Shown here: positions 43,387 through 53,226 of the stretch, one piece after another
How the letters are laid out: every line of letters starts with the position of its first letter
Numbering within the stretch: position 1 is the stretch's first letter
Assembly (NCBI RefSeq): GCF_001570725.1
Contig: NZ_BCNV01000006.1
Span: forward strand, 186,001-250,000
DNA length: 64,000 nucleotides
Direction of reading: 5' to 3'
Source of the DNA: Paenibacillus amylolyticus
GTDB lineage: Bacteria > Bacillota > Bacilli > Paenibacillales > Paenibacillaceae
Translations under genes and position numbers: made by a program
Notes under the pieces: generated by a model
What the model saw: only the letters and a program-made list of their open reading frames with translations
What the model was told of the DNA's origin: nothing
Databases searched by the model: none

Positions 43387-45015
43387 CTACGTACCAGCCT
43401 CCAATAATGTTTTACGATATTCCGCTGGCGTGATGCCCTCCATTTTTTTGAACACTTTGCTGAAATACTTTTCGTCCTGAAACCCAACCATCTCCGAGAT
43501 TTTAGCGACTCGCAGGGAAGGATTTTGCAGTAACAGCTTAGCGTTGTTGATCCGCAGTTTGCCCAGATATTCCGACCAGTTCAGACCAAATTGCTGTTTG
43601 AATTTGCGTGAGATATACTCCCGGCTCAAGTAGAAACGCGCGGCAATCTGCTGTAAGGACAGGTCCTCCTGATAATGGGCGTCCATATAACGTGCAATCT
43701 CACTCATGGGATCAGGATTGGCGGGGTGATGGGCAGTGAGCACCTTTCCGGCTGCAAGCAGCCGTTGTTCTAACAATGAACGAAGCAGCGGGAAAGATAT
43801 CAGTCCTTCAGCGTCAAAAGGTAACTCGGCAAAGGGAATAGACTGCTCCTCCGTCACTTCCTCCTCTTTGGATGGCAAACCTGCCATATCATCAAGCCAG
43901 CGGCTCAGCATCCATTCGAGCTCATCGATCCATTGCTGGATCTGCTCGGCACTGACAACCTCAAGGGCAATAATCGGGTCAAGCCATTCGGCGACCGCAG
44001 CAGATACACTGGAAGCTCGGCAGCTCATCGCTGCCATACGCATGGGCTCTTCATGGGCGGCTAAACGACGGCTTTTATTCCCATTCGATGATTCAACAGA
44101 AGCATGGATTCGCTGCTTGGTCTGCAAAGCATTACGTCGCCACAACCTTGAACTTGCTTCCAGATAGGCTGCTGAGATTCCGCCAGGGTAAGACTCACAG
44201 GTGGAGATGCCAAAATGAAGCTGACGCTGAATCGTCTGCTCCAATCCCTGATTGACCTTGTCCAGAATATGTTCCAATGGAGTGGATGGACCCCAATGCA
44301 GCAGAACAATCTCGTCCGGTTGATCCAACTGGCGAAACATTACACCTTCATCAGGTGTGGATAACATCTCTGCACAGATATTGAGTACCGAGAACACAAG
44401 CAGATCTGGTTGACTGCGGTATTTTGCCAGACAATCTGCATCCAGATGGGACAGGCTGGTTACAGCGACATGACAGACAGGGATTCTAGAGGGGAGATTT
44501 AACTCATCCTGCAATCGCTGCATGTGTGATGGACTGCTGCCTCTTCCGACGGCAAGTTCGGTAAGCAGACGATCCTGATAGTGGGGGCGCATTCGATTAA
44601 CCACAATGGATTGTCTGGTAGATTGTATCCGAATGGCGTCCTCCTCTGACCAAGCAGTAACGGCTTTTAATAGAGAGGCGTTCAGCTCATCCGCTTCCAC
44701 AGGTTTCAGCAGGTAGTCCATACCACCATGCCTGATGGCATGCCTCACGAGTTCAAAATCATCATATCCGCTGATAACCAGCACCTTGCTGTGTGGGGCA
44801 TGAGCCGATATCCATTCAAGCAATGCCATACCGTCTTTGCCCGGCATACGCATGTCACTGAGTATGATTTGAGGTTGATGTGCCGTTATGGCGGCGATGG
44901 CTTCATCCCCGTCTGCTGCTTCAAGTAACGTATTAATACCAAAGTCTTCCCAATGACCAAGCAACCTTATGGCATCGCGGACATGTTTTTCATCATCTAC
45001 AAGCAGTGCCTTCAT
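43387..45015 (-). CDS. YesN-type response regulator with AraC-family HTH
   Basis: About 542 residues. The receiver domain has the acidic pair Asp7-Asp8, phospho-acceptor Asp54 (LSDMRMPG) and Lys of YLLKPVEADE. A long middle region follows. The C-terminal double HTH is LQQIAARFYLSREYISRKFKQQFG and KISEMVGFQDEKYFSKVFKKMEGITPAEYR. The ATG at 45015 follows GGGAG and overlaps the sensor-kinase stop. It is expected to activate the divergent sugar ABC transporter when phosphorylated. Confidence 0.93.
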   Translation of the reverse strand: MKALLVDDEKHVRDAIRLLGHWEDFGINTLLEAADGDEAIAAITAHQPQIILSDMRMPGKDGMALLEWISAHAPHSKVLVISGYDDFELVRHAIRHGGMDYLLKPVEADELNASLLKAVTAWSEEDAIRIQSTRQSIVVNRMRPHYQDRLLTELAVGRGSSPSHMQRLQDELNLPSRIPVCHVAVTSLSHLDADCLAKYRSQPDLLVFSVLNICAEMLSTPDEGVMFRQLDQPDEIVLLHWGPSTPLEHILDKVNQGLEQTIQRQLHFGISTCESYPGGISAAYLEASSRLWRRNALQTKQRIHASVESSNGNKSRRLAAHEEPMRMAAMSCRASSVSAAVAEWLDPIIALEVVSAEQIQQWIDELEWMLSRWLDDMAGLPSKEEEVTEEQSIPFAELPFDAEGLISFPLLRSLLEQRLLAAGKVLTAHHPANPDPMSEIARYMDAHYQEDLSLQQIAARFYLSREYISRKFKQQFGLNWSEYLGKLRINNAKLLLQNPSLRVAKISEMVGFQDEKYFSKVFKKMEGITPAEYRKTLLEAGT

Positions 45016-45020
45016 GTTGT

Positions 45021-46850
45021 TCACTCTCCCGCGTATAGTTTAACCTTGATCTTCACACCATTGGGTTCCCGATTGCTGATCTCAAGTCTGGCTGAGTGAC
45101 CGGGATGTGAGTTCAATTGAAGTCTGCGCATCACATTTCGTAGTCCGATGGACTCGGACTCGTCGGATTCCTGCGTGACTAACCCGGTTGCTGTGTGATT
45201 TTGGTGCAGCCATCCCCGGATCTCCAGTAATTTAGCTTCAGGTATGGAGGGTCCGTTATTATTCAGTTCGATTTCAATCCAATGATCACCAATCCGGCGG
45301 CTGGATAGGGAGATGTGTCCTTTGCCTGGCTGAATATCTGCCCCATGTTTGAAATAGTTCTCAATTAAAGGCTGTAACGTCATTCTTGGCATTTCGACAG
45401 ATAGGGTATCTTCGGCAAAATCTAAATCCACCTCAAGGCGGTCACCGAACCGCTCCTGTTGCAATTCCAGATATAATCGGGCATGCTCCGCCTCTTCGCG
45501 TAAAGTCACGCAGGTCTGATCCCGCATGCTGTAGCGCAGCATTTTGGACAGGGAAGAGAGTAGAGTGTACGCCCGCTGTCCTTGCTGTTGAAGGGCAAGT
45601 GTACCGATGGATTGCAGTGTGTTATACAGAAAATGCGGATGAATTTGCGCTTGTAACGCTTTGAGCTGATTGGTCTTATTGGCGATCTCCAGTCGATATT
45701 CCCGCAAAATCAGGTTATTGACCGTATCCATCATATCCCGGAAATGACGAGCGAGCACCCCGAATTCGTCACGGCTGGATAGATGGATATCCACATGCAG
45801 ACGCCCGGCTTGAATCTGGTTCATATACCGCATGAGTTGCTTGAGCGGACCGGTGATTCGGATGGAGATGAACAAGGTTGCAACAATGACCAATACAAGT
45901 GCCGTAATGGCAATCAGTGCGTTATTCCACGTAAGTGTGGTGGCTCTGGCATATAACGTCTCATTCGGGATCTGTTTAACGATGGTCCAATCGGCATACG
46001 TGCTACCGAGCTGCTGGTATACATACATGGAACGATCCTGTTCAAAATGTCCTGCGACATTCTGTGCTGTACCAGCGCTAGATCGTGCAATATTCAGTTC
46101 GCTAGCCGTTTCATCTCGTAATGAATCCGTATGATTGACCTCAGAACGTCCCTGGTAAATGATCTGATTCTGTCCATCCACAACATAGATCTGTTCCTTA
46201 GCCGGATCATACAACCTGCCGGTTATCGCTGCAATGGTATTCATATTCAGATCAATAGCGAGCACACCCAGACGCTCGGTGGACGGAATATCCTTGATCA
46301 CTCGATGCAAGGTAATGACCGTTCTGGCAGGGTCATCTGGGGAGGCAGCCTTGAATCCGTACGTGTGACTCATATGGGCCGATTCCACCCAGATATCTGA
46401 GCTACCACCGCCCATTTTTCCATGAAGTGAGTCGGAATAGGCCTGTTTGCGTTCTTCCCGCTTCGGAAAGGGGTTCGTAATTAAGGTGGATTGATCAGCA
46501 GCAAAAGAGTGCAAATAAAGCTGGAATACATCCGGCACAGCGGCGCGTATCGTCTGCAAAGTAGTGTACACTTCGGCCACGGCACGATAATCCCCAGGAA
46601 TCTTCGCCAGGTTACGCAGAAAGTTCGGGTCATTATACACAGCGAGCGACGCTCTGGCCACGTTATCCACATAGTTATTGAGATTCGTAGATGCTTGGTA
46701 GATCAGGCGTTTGTTCTCTTCAACAGCCTGTTCCCGCAGGGCCGTCTTGGTCTGGATAAACGTCATGCTGATCGATGCGAGCAGCGGAAGGGTGGTAGCA
46801 ATGAGCATAAAGGCAATCAATTTCGTGCGTATACTGTAATATTTCGACAT
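45021..46850 (-). CDS. YesM-type sensor histidine kinase
   Basis: 609 residues: TM1 (about 12-32), an extracellular Cache-like domain, TM2 (about 305-327), HAMP, and a LytS-type His kinase region with IHPHFLYNTLQSIGTLA as the phospho-acceptor site. The ATPase domain has LQPLIENYFKHG as the N box and IGLRNVMRRL as the late G box. It is the partner of the downstream response regulator. Divergence from ABC permease genes suggests it senses an extracellular saccharide or the loaded binding protein. Confidence 0.93.
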   Translation of the reverse strand: MSKYYSIRTKLIAFMLIATTLPLLASISMTFIQTKTALREQAVEENKRLIYQASTNLNNYVDNVARASLAVYNDPNFLRNLAKIPGDYRAVAEVYTTLQTIRAAVPDVFQLYLHSFAADQSTLITNPFPKREERKQAYSDSLHGKMGGGSSDIWVESAHMSHTYGFKAASPDDPARTVITLHRVIKDIPSTERLGVLAIDLNMNTIAAITGRLYDPAKEQIYVVDGQNQIIYQGRSEVNHTDSLRDETASELNIARSSAGTAQNVAGHFEQDRSMYVYQQLGSTYADWTIVKQIPNETLYARATTLTWNNALIAITALVLVIVATLFISIRITGPLKQLMRYMNQIQAGRLHVDIHLSSRDEFGVLARHFRDMMDTVNNLILREYRLEIANKTNQLKALQAQIHPHFLYNTLQSIGTLALQQQGQRAYTLLSSLSKMLRYSMRDQTCVTLREEAEHARLYLELQQERFGDRLEVDLDFAEDTLSVEMPRMTLQPLIENYFKHGADIQPGKGHISLSSRRIGDHWIEIELNNNGPSIPEAKLLEIRGWLHQNHTATGLVTQESDESESIGLRNVMRRLQLNSHPGHSARLEISNREPNGVKIKVKLYAGE

Positions 46851-46993
46851 CGGAACACCCCTTCTGGTTGCAGGTTAAGAGAGGACAATATTTTACCCCC
46901 AACTGTTCACGAGGGTCGGTGTCTCCCTCAGCGATATTGGGGTTTAATAGAAAAAGAGACCAATTTCATCCATCTATAGAAGGGGAGAACGAT

Positions 46994-47875
46994 ATGAAGC
47001 ATCGCAAATCTTCACAGCTGTTACAGCAGCTCGTGTTCGTGGGTCCCTCCATCGTGTTTTTTATTCTCATCATCGTGGTCCCTTTCCTGCTTGGCATGGT
47101 TTATTCCTTTACGGATTGGAACGGGGTATCCGAGAACATTAATTGGGTAGGGTTTGATAACTTCGTGCATGTTTTTGCGAATGATCCCAAGTTCCAAACG
47201 GCATTTTGGTTTACGGTGCGCTTCACCGTGGTTGGTGTTGTACTGACCAATGTGATTGGATTTTTCCTGGCGTATTTCCTAACCAAACCGCTGAAGACGA
47301 GAAACATTCTGCGTACGATCTTTTTTATGCCTAACGTGATCGGTGGGTTGTTGCTCGGCTTTATCTGGCAGTTCATATTTGTGAAAGGGTTTTCAGCAGT
47401 AGGCGATGTAACAGGCTGGTCCTTCTTCAACCTTCCTTGGTTGGGAGACGAACCGACCGCCTTCTGGGGAATCGTGATTGTGTTTGTATGGCAGACCGCA
47501 GGATATCTGATGGTCATCTACATCTCATCCTTGACGAATGTATCCCCTGATCTGCTGGAAGCTGCCGAGATTGATGGCGCAAGTCGCTGGCAGGTACTGC
47601 GGAGCATCATTCTTCCGCTCATTATGCCGGGTGTAACGATCTGTCTGTTCCTGGCGATCTCCTGGTCGTTCAAAATGTTCGATCTCAATCTGTCGCTGAC
47701 CAAAGGTGGACCATTCGGATCGACAGAGTCGGTTGCACTCAATATTTACAATGAAGCCTTTGTTAATAACAGATATGGCATCGGAACGGCCAAAGCGCTC
47801 GTGTTCTTCGTAATTGTTGCCATCATCACCATGATTCAGGTGCGTCTGACGAAGAGCAAGGAGGTAGAAGCCTAA
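46994..47875 (+). CDS. Carbohydrate ABC transporter permease (MalF/LplB type)
   Basis: 293 residues with six TM helices (first VFVGPSIVFFILIIVVPFLL). The EAA loop is LEAAEIDGASRWQVLRSIILP, which contacts the shared ATPase. Family CUT1. ATG 46994 follows AGGGGAG. It overlaps the next permease gene by one base (TAATG). The ATPase is not in the window, as is common for CUT1 systems that share MsmX. Confidence 0.93.
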   Translation: MKHRKSSQLLQQLVFVGPSIVFFILIIVVPFLLGMVYSFTDWNGVSENINWVGFDNFVHVFANDPKFQTAFWFTVRFTVVGVVLTNVIGFFLAYFLTKPLKTRNILRTIFFMPNVIGGLLLGFIWQFIFVKGFSAVGDVTGWSFFNLPWLGDEPTAFWGIVIVFVWQTAGYLMVIYISSLTNVSPDLLEAAEIDGASRWQVLRSIILPLIMPGVTICLFLAISWSFKMFDLNLSLTKGGPFGSTESVALNIYNEAFVNNRYGIGTAKALVFFVIVAIITMIQVRLTKSKEVEA

Positions 47876-48711
47876 TGGAGACGACGAAAAATTACCGCCT
47901 AAGTACCATTCTAACCGAGATTGTTATGGTGCTCATTGGACTTTTATTCCTGGTTCCGTTCTACTTCCTGTTCGTGAATTCGGTCAAAACCTTCGGTGAC
48001 CTGCTCACCAATTCGGCTGCATGGCCGGAAGTATTCCAATGGGGCAATTATGCAAACGCCTGGGAGAAAATTAACTTCCCGTCCGCGCTGATGAACTCGC
48101 TTATCGTTACCGTGGTCAGCAATCTGTTGCTTGTGCTGATCAGTTCCATGGCCGCGTATCGAATGGTGCGCAGCAATACCCGGTTCAACCGGATTTTGTT
48201 CGGCATGTTCATTGCCGCTATGGTGATTCCGTTCCAGTCTATCATGATTCCCCTCGTTACTGTAACCAGTAATCTCGGGCTAATCGATAGCCTTGGCGGA
48301 CTCATCATCTGTTATCTCGGTTTCGGGGCACCGATGTCTGTCTTCCTGTTCCACGGATTCGTGAAATCCGTTCCACTGGAGATTGAGGAGGCGGCACGGG
48401 TGGATGGAAGCTCTGCCTACGGGGTGTTCTTCCGGATCGTATTTCCACTTATGAAACCGATGTATGTAACCGTCATCATTTTGAACACACTCTGGATCTG
48501 GAATGATTATCTGCTGCCATCCCTGATTCTGCAAAGCTCCAACCTGCGTACCATTCCAATTGCGACCTTTGCACTCTTCGGACAATATACGAAGCAATGG
48601 GATCTGGCCTTACCGGCACTTGTGCTGGGCATCATGCCGATCATTATTTTCTTCCTGCTGATGCAGAAGTATATCATTCAGGGGATTACCGCTGGATCAG
48701 TTAAAGGGTAA
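47875..48711 (+). CDS. Carbohydrate ABC transporter permease (MalG type)
   Basis: 278 residues and six TM helices. The EAA loop is IEEAARVDGSSAYGVFFRIVFPL. It pairs with the upstream permease to form the membrane channel. The C-terminus (YIIQGITAGSVKG) is typical of MalG-like permeases. The binding-protein gene follows only after 600 bases of repeat-rich DNA. Confidence 0.93.
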   Translation: METTKNYRLSTILTEIVMVLIGLLFLVPFYFLFVNSVKTFGDLLTNSAAWPEVFQWGNYANAWEKINFPSALMNSLIVTVVSNLLLVLISSMAAYRMVRSNTRFNRILFGMFIAAMVIPFQSIMIPLVTVTSNLGLIDSLGGLIICYLGFGAPMSVFLFHGFVKSVPLEIEEAARVDGSSAYGVFFRIVFPLMKPMYVTVIILNTLWIWNDYLLPSLILQSSNLRTIPIATFALFGQYTKQWDLALPALVLGIMPIIIFFLLMQKYIIQGITAGSVKG

Positions 48712-48766
48712 GAATTGCGAGTGCAGGTCGCTGCGGGATCAAGTTGCGCTTTCGGTCGCTGTTGCT

Positions 48767-48910
48767 CCTCGGTGGCCTGAATGTATTGGGGCAAGGAAGC
48801 CACCGAGGTTCAAAGGCGAACGCTCCGCTCCTCCATCGCATCCTGATCCCTTTGCTCCCACCTCGCATGGAGGTGTGCAAAGGGAGCCATGCCCGCATAG
48901 CTTGGGCATG
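48767..48910 (+). repeat. Three consecutive hairpins after the permease genes
   Basis: CCTCGGTGGC/GCCACCGAGG (48767-48808), CCCTTTGC with CACCTC and their complements (48848-48884), and CATGCCC/GGGCATG (48888-48910). There is no T run, so they look like mRNA-stabilising or repeat elements rather than terminators. Confidence 0.55.
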
Positions 48911-49016
48911 ACTCCTAGGGAAGAGAAAGCAGCGATAAAGAGAAAAGACCAAGAAAGACGCTTGTATGCCAGGAACCTCTTTTACAGAGTGATGCTATGC
49001 TCCCTGTTCAAAGCGC

Positions 49017-49209
49017 TAACGAACCCACCGCATCTTAGTAGGTGGATAATCAAGGAATCCAAATTGTAACGAATCTCAGCAACGTTATTCGGGTACAAAA
49101 TGGCTTCAGAGCCTTGAAAATTGACCAAATCGACGAAATAGCGTCTCTGTGATTCGTTAGGCTGGAGATTTGCGCAAATAGGAGCGAATAACGTGCGCTC
49201 GGTTCGTTA
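49017..49209. repeat. Copy C of the 194-bp four-iteron element
   Basis: TAACGAACC (49017-49025), TAACGAATCTCA (49067-49078), GATTCGTTA (49151-49159) and GGTTCGTTA (49201-49209) occupy the same relative positions as in copy A. The inner-left arm is followed by GCA then ACGTTATT. The right outer arm is preceded by AATAACGT. Confidence 0.75.
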
Positions 49210-49231
49210 GAATGAAAACACGCTTCAAGGG

Positions 49232-49269
49232 AAAGTTATTCTGTCATCGGAGTGCCAGTGTAAATATTC
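49232..49269 (+). repeat. Copy of the dispersed 39-bp core
   Basis: AAAGTTATTCTGTCATCGGA, then GTGCCAGTGTAAATATTC, matches 33535-33573. It lies 45 bases before the binding-protein start, so it may contribute to its promoter (TATACT follows at 49282). Confidence 0.65.
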
Positions 49270-49314
49270 ATCAATGAACTGTTATACTGAAACTACTATA
49301 GGGAGAGTGTATGT

Positions 49315-50613
49315 ATGAAAAGAATGACGAAGTTGACGTTGCTTATGCTGATTGCTTTTTCGGTAATGCTCGCAGGTTGTGGCAACGGGGACAAAAGTGG
49401 TAGTCCGGTCAACACGGATACTCAAGGTGGTGGCGAAGCTGCTGCCGGGGACAAAACCATTAAAATCTTTCAATTCAAAGTCGAAATTGCGGAAGCGCTT
49501 AATCGTCTCAAGGCGGAATATGAATCCTCCCATCCAGGGGTCAAACTGGACATTCAAACCGTGGGTGGCGGCAGTGACTACGGTGCTGCATTGAAAGCCA
49601 AGTTTGCCGCAGGCGAACAACCGGACATTTTCAACGTAGGTGGTTATCGTGAATTGGATACATGGCTTGAATATCTGGAAGATCTGTCTGGAGAATCATG
49701 GGCCAAAGATGCGCTCGAAGTAGCCAAAGAGCCAATGACCAAAGACGGCAAGCTCTATGGACAGCCGCTCGCGCTGGAGGGTTATGGTTTCATTTATAAC
49801 AAAGACCTTTTCCAAAAAGCGGGTATTACCGAAATTCCAACGACACTGGAACAATTGGACCAGGCTGCACAGAAACTTCAGGCCGCAGGCATTACGCCTT
49901 TCTCGAACGGATACCAGGAGTGGTGGGTATTGGGTAACCATAACGTAAACGTGGCATTTGCGAATCAGGCAGATCCGGTGAAATTTATTCAGGGACTCAA
50001 CGAAAGCACGGAAAAAATTCCTGGCAATCAGGTGTTCACCGACTGGATTAACCTGCTCGACTTAACGTTGAAATACAGCAACAAAAACCCACTGACAACC
50101 GACTACAATACACAGGTAACCTTGTTTGCGAGTGGAGAAGCGGCGATGATGCAGCAAGGGAACTGGACTCAAGTTCAGATCGATGGAATCGATCCGAATC
50201 TGAATCTGGGTATCCTGCCAATGCCAATTAACAATGAACCGAATGACAAATTGTTTGTCGGCGTGCCGAACTACTGGGTTGTGAATAAGAATTCCCAAGT
50301 GAAACCGGAAGCGAAAGAGTTTCTGGAGTGGCTCGTAACTTCGGATATCGGGAAACAATATATGACGAAAGAATTCAAATTCATCCCGGCGTTCAGTTCC
50401 ATCACGGCATCCGAAGAGGATCTGGGTGATCTCGCTACAGAGATTATGAAGTATAGCCAGGAAAACAAAACACTCAGCTGGAACTTCAACCGTTTCCCTG
50501 AAGGGGTTCCACAAGAGTATGGCAGCACGATCCAAGCTTACGTTGCAGGCAAATCGGATAAAGCCGGATTGCTCGATGCGTTGCAGCAGAACTGGGATAG
50601 TCTGAAAAAATAA
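49315..50613 (+). CDS. Extracellular solute-binding lipoprotein of a carbohydrate ABC transporter
   Basis: 432 residues. The signal peptide ends at the lipobox VMLAGC, and a Gly/Asp-rich linker follows. The mature domain is family 1 sugar-binding: IKIFQFKVEIAEALNRLKAEYE, FAAGEQPDIFNVGG, LYGQPLALEGYGFIYNKDLF and FASGEAAMMQQGNW. It delivers a saccharide to the two permeases upstream. GGGAGAG precedes the ATG. It ends in a clear terminator. Confidence 0.93.
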   Translation: MKRMTKLTLLMLIAFSVMLAGCGNGDKSGSPVNTDTQGGGEAAAGDKTIKIFQFKVEIAEALNRLKAEYESSHPGVKLDIQTVGGGSDYGAALKAKFAAGEQPDIFNVGGYRELDTWLEYLEDLSGESWAKDALEVAKEPMTKDGKLYGQPLALEGYGFIYNKDLFQKAGITEIPTTLEQLDQAAQKLQAAGITPFSNGYQEWWVLGNHNVNVAFANQADPVKFIQGLNESTEKIPGNQVFTDWINLLDLTLKYSNKNPLTTDYNTQVTLFASGEAAMMQQGNWTQVQIDGIDPNLNLGILPMPINNEPNDKLFVGVPNYWVVNKNSQVKPEAKEFLEWLVTSDIGKQYMTKEFKFIPAFSSITASEEDLGDLATEIMKYSQENKTLSWNFNRFPEGVPQEYGSTIQAYVAGKSDKAGLLDALQQNWDSLKK

Positions 50614-50660
50614 CAGATTCCCATTCATTTAATTAATGTGTGAATAACAAAAAGACATGT

Positions 50661-50697
50661 AAAAGGTGGCTCCAGATTAATCGGAGTCACCTTTTTT
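50661..50697 (+). terminator. Terminator of the ABC binding-protein gene
   Basis: AAAAGGTGGCTCC pairs with GGAGTCACCTTTT, followed by further Ts. Confidence 0.88.
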
Positions 50698-50847
50698 ATT
50701 CGGAAAATTTCCAGTTAGAAAGTGCAAATATGAAAGAATGGATCGACTAATACAGAAAGTAGAGGTGTTTGTATAATGTCTACAACCTGTTGTTAGTACA
50801 CAATATGGCAACAAATAGCCAAAATTTAAATATTTGTAATTTTTAGA

Positions 50848-50876
50848 TTGACAGTCCCAACCGATATCCATATTAT
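50848..50876 (+). promoter_or_regulatory. Promoter of the ATP-grasp/YqcI operon
   Basis: Perfect TTGACA (50848-50853), 17-base spacer, TATTAT (50871-50876), 52 bases before the first start codon. Confidence 0.75.
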
Positions 50877-50927
50877 AGAAAAATATAGCAGAAAGTAAAG
50901 AAATTTGAATTGGAGGTGAAGTTCTTT

Positions 50928-52151
50928 ATGAAGGATATCGTATTCCTGTGTGACAAGCGGATTAACACCAAAACCGGGTTTCTCGATGCCTTGTCCAAAA
51001 TATCGGATACAACCAACATTTTGTTGGTGGAACAAGGATATGAACAATTTTCCTCATTACCAGAGGGGTTGTTTAGTGCTGTGTTCGAAGTGAACGATAT
51101 TACTCGGATTGATCAAGTGGAAGAGGTTTTTGAGCGCATTTTGGATGAGTATGATGTGGAACGAGTGATTGCCCCCACTGAAAATGTAGTGGAAACAGGA
51201 GGATATCTCAGAACACGTTTTGGTATCCCTGGCATTCAGAAGAACCAGGCCGAGACGGTGCGAAACAAGTGGATCATGAAGGAGACATTGCGGCAGGCGG
51301 GAATCCATACGTCACAGACACGTATTGCGTCCAATGCAGTACAGATTAGAAAGATCGTTGCAGGTATTGGCTTTCCCATCATCATCAAACCGATTAGTGG
51401 CTGGGCGACGATCATGACGTACAAGCTTAGCAATCAAGAGGAGCTTGAGCAGTATATCAGCCATTCCTGGAATCGAGAATCAGTGCTCATTGAGGAATTT
51501 ATCACCGGTAGGGAGTTCCATATAGACTCCGTCGTTTCAGAAGGTAAGCTTGTGTTTTCCTCTGTCTCTGAATATTTGTTCAATTGTCTCGAAATCGTCC
51601 AGAATGATCGCCCTTCCGGCACGATCTGTTATCCCACTAACACCAACTACGAATATGTGGAACGGATGCAGTCATTCAATGAAGAGATCATACGGACGCT
51701 TGGAATACGTAACAGTGTGTTCCATGCAGAGGTATTCCTTCTGCCGAATGGTGAGATCTGTTTTGGAGAGATTGGAGCACGTATTGGAGGCATTGTCATC
51801 ATTCCGCCAATGGTGTTGAATTCCCACCAGGTTAACCTGTTTGATGCAGCCATTCAAACGGAACTGGGAATATATGAGGCCCCAACCCTTGTTAATTCAG
51901 GCAAATACACTGGTGCGATTAATTTCCCATCTGCTGTGGGCAAGATCGAAAGTATCTCATCAGCAGAAGATTTCAAATCGATGGAAGGACTTATTGATAT
52001 CCGAATTAACTATACATCGGGTCAGTCCATTTCAGGTGGTCGCGATACGATGTCTAGATCCGGATTTGCCATTGTGGAAGGTCCAGATATTGAATTCGTT
52101 AGAAAACAACTTCTAGAACTACATGACAAGTTTGTCCTGGTTCACCAATAA
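50928..52151 (+). CDS. ATP-grasp ligase (first of the operon)
   Basis: About 407 residues from ATG 50928, downstream of TTGGAGGTGA. The ATP-grasp core has the nucleotide Lys in FPIIIKPISGWAT, the hinge VLIEEFITGREFHIDS, and the metal-binding HAEVFLLPNGEICFGEIGARIGG (given here in part: FGEIGARIGG). It belongs with carboxylate-amine ligases such as dipeptide ligases. It heads four genes that overlap or nearly touch. It probably joins an amino acid to another amine; the substrate is unknown. Confidence 0.88.
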   Translation: MKDIVFLCDKRINTKTGFLDALSKISDTTNILLVEQGYEQFSSLPEGLFSAVFEVNDITRIDQVEEVFERILDEYDVERVIAPTENVVETGGYLRTRFGIPGIQKNQAETVRNKWIMKETLRQAGIHTSQTRIASNAVQIRKIVAGIGFPIIIKPISGWATIMTYKLSNQEELEQYISHSWNRESVLIEEFITGREFHIDSVVSEGKLVFSSVSEYLFNCLEIVQNDRPSGTICYPTNTNYEYVERMQSFNEEIIRTLGIRNSVFHAEVFLLPNGEICFGEIGARIGGIVIIPPMVLNSHQVNLFDAAIQTELGIYEAPTLVNSGKYTGAINFPSAVGKIESISSAEDFKSMEGLIDIRINYTSGQSISGGRDTMSRSGFAIVEGPDIEFVRKQLLELHDKFVLVHQ

Positions 52152-52173
52152 ACCATTCTAGGAGGGCTTTGGG

Positions 52174-53226
52174 TTGTTGCTAGATAACGCTGATGTGAAG
52201 AGATTGGATAGTCATGATTGGAGAAAGCAGGAATTTGAGCATTTTGAAAAGGACATGACCAGTGAGAGTCCACGGTTTCCCTGCATATTCGGCTCGATGG
52301 GACTCAACCGTAATGAGCTGCGGTTCTCTTTTTTTAATGATATAGAAGATGATTCCATAGAAGAGCTTGCAAAGGCATTGAGAGAATATGTGGAACAGGC
52401 AAGGAGCTTCGGAAACTACACCTCCATGGTCACATTCTTTAATATTGACAAGGATTTATCCATCCATGAATATCAGCATACATTTTGGTCCATCCTGACC
52501 CGGCTGCACACCATCGACTTGAAAGAATGGCCAGAATCCATACCGAATGAAGAGAATGATCCTTTATGGGAATTTTGTTTTCATGGGGAACCCATTTTTG
52601 TCGTTTGTAACACACCAGCACATGAGATCAGAAGGAGCAGACGTGCGAATACATACATGATTACCTTTCAGCCCCGATGGGTCTTTGATTCGATTGGCTT
52701 GGGAACACCAAAAGGAGATAAATCCAAGGATTTGGTGCGAAGCTTGCTTCGGCAATACGATGCAATTGATCCATTCCCGCATCTTGGGATCTACGGAAGT
52801 CCCAATAATCGGGAGTGGCTGCAATATTTTATTCCAGATACCAACGAAGTTTCTGCTACAGCGCAATGCCCATTTCATCATATGAGGAGGAATAGTATGA
52901 GTTCAGTTCAATATATCCAGGGGTCTGACGTCACACTTGAAGAAGCTGTAATGCAATTGCTGCCTGTAACCGGTTCAGTCGAGGTTCAAAGAGATACACC
53001 ATTCAGGGAGCACAAATCCCATACCCATCCGACAGACGAAACTCTTTTAATCATAAGCGGAGATATTACTTTCTATACTGAAGAAGGGGAGTTGTATTGC
53101 ACGCCTGGTGACCGCATTCTGCTTCCGGCTAATACGGTTCACTCCTCCAAGGCTGGGGAGAATGGGACGTTGTATATTATTGCTTTGGAGTTCGTGGAGC
53201 AGCCGAAAGAAGAGGTTCTGGCATGA
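52174..53226 (+). CDS. YqcI/YcgG-family putative heme N-oxygenase fused to a cupin domain
   Basis: 350 residues. Residues 1-235 match the YqcI/YcgG family: FPCIFGSMGLNRNELRFSFF, HEYQHTFWSILTRLH, DPLWEFCFHGEPIF, HEIRRSRRANTYMITFQPRW and the terminal QCPFHH. Some members are reported as heme-dependent amine N-hydroxylases, for example of arginine. Residues about 265-340 are a cupin with metal-type HTHPTDE and NTVHSS. TTG 52174 is 7 bases from GGAGGG. It overlaps the next gene by 4 bases. The fusion suggests oxidation followed by a second metal-dependent step or product binding; this is inference. Confidence 0.82.
   Translation: MLLDNADVKRLDSHDWRKQEFEHFEKDMTSESPRFPCIFGSMGLNRNELRFSFFNDIEDDSIEELAKALREYVEQARSFGNYTSMVTFFNIDKDLSIHEYQHTFWSILTRLHTIDLKEWPESIPNEENDPLWEFCFHGEPIFVVCNTPAHEIRRSRRANTYMITFQPRWVFDSIGLGTPKGDKSKDLVRSLLRQYDAIDPFPHLGIYGSPNNREWLQYFIPDTNEVSATAQCPFHHMRRNSMSSVQYIQGSDVTLEEAVMQLLPVTGSVEVQRDTPFREHKSHTHPTDETLLIISGDITFYTEEGELYCTPGDRILLPANTVHSSKAGENGTLYIIALEFVEQPKEEVLA

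Larger units (their letters stand above)
48712..49314. other. Repeat-rich spacer inside the ABC transporter locus
   Basis: No gene. It holds three successive hairpins (48767-48910), copy C of the four-iteron element (49017-49209), one copy of the 39-bp core (49232-49269) and the leader of the binding-protein gene. Confidence 0.7.
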
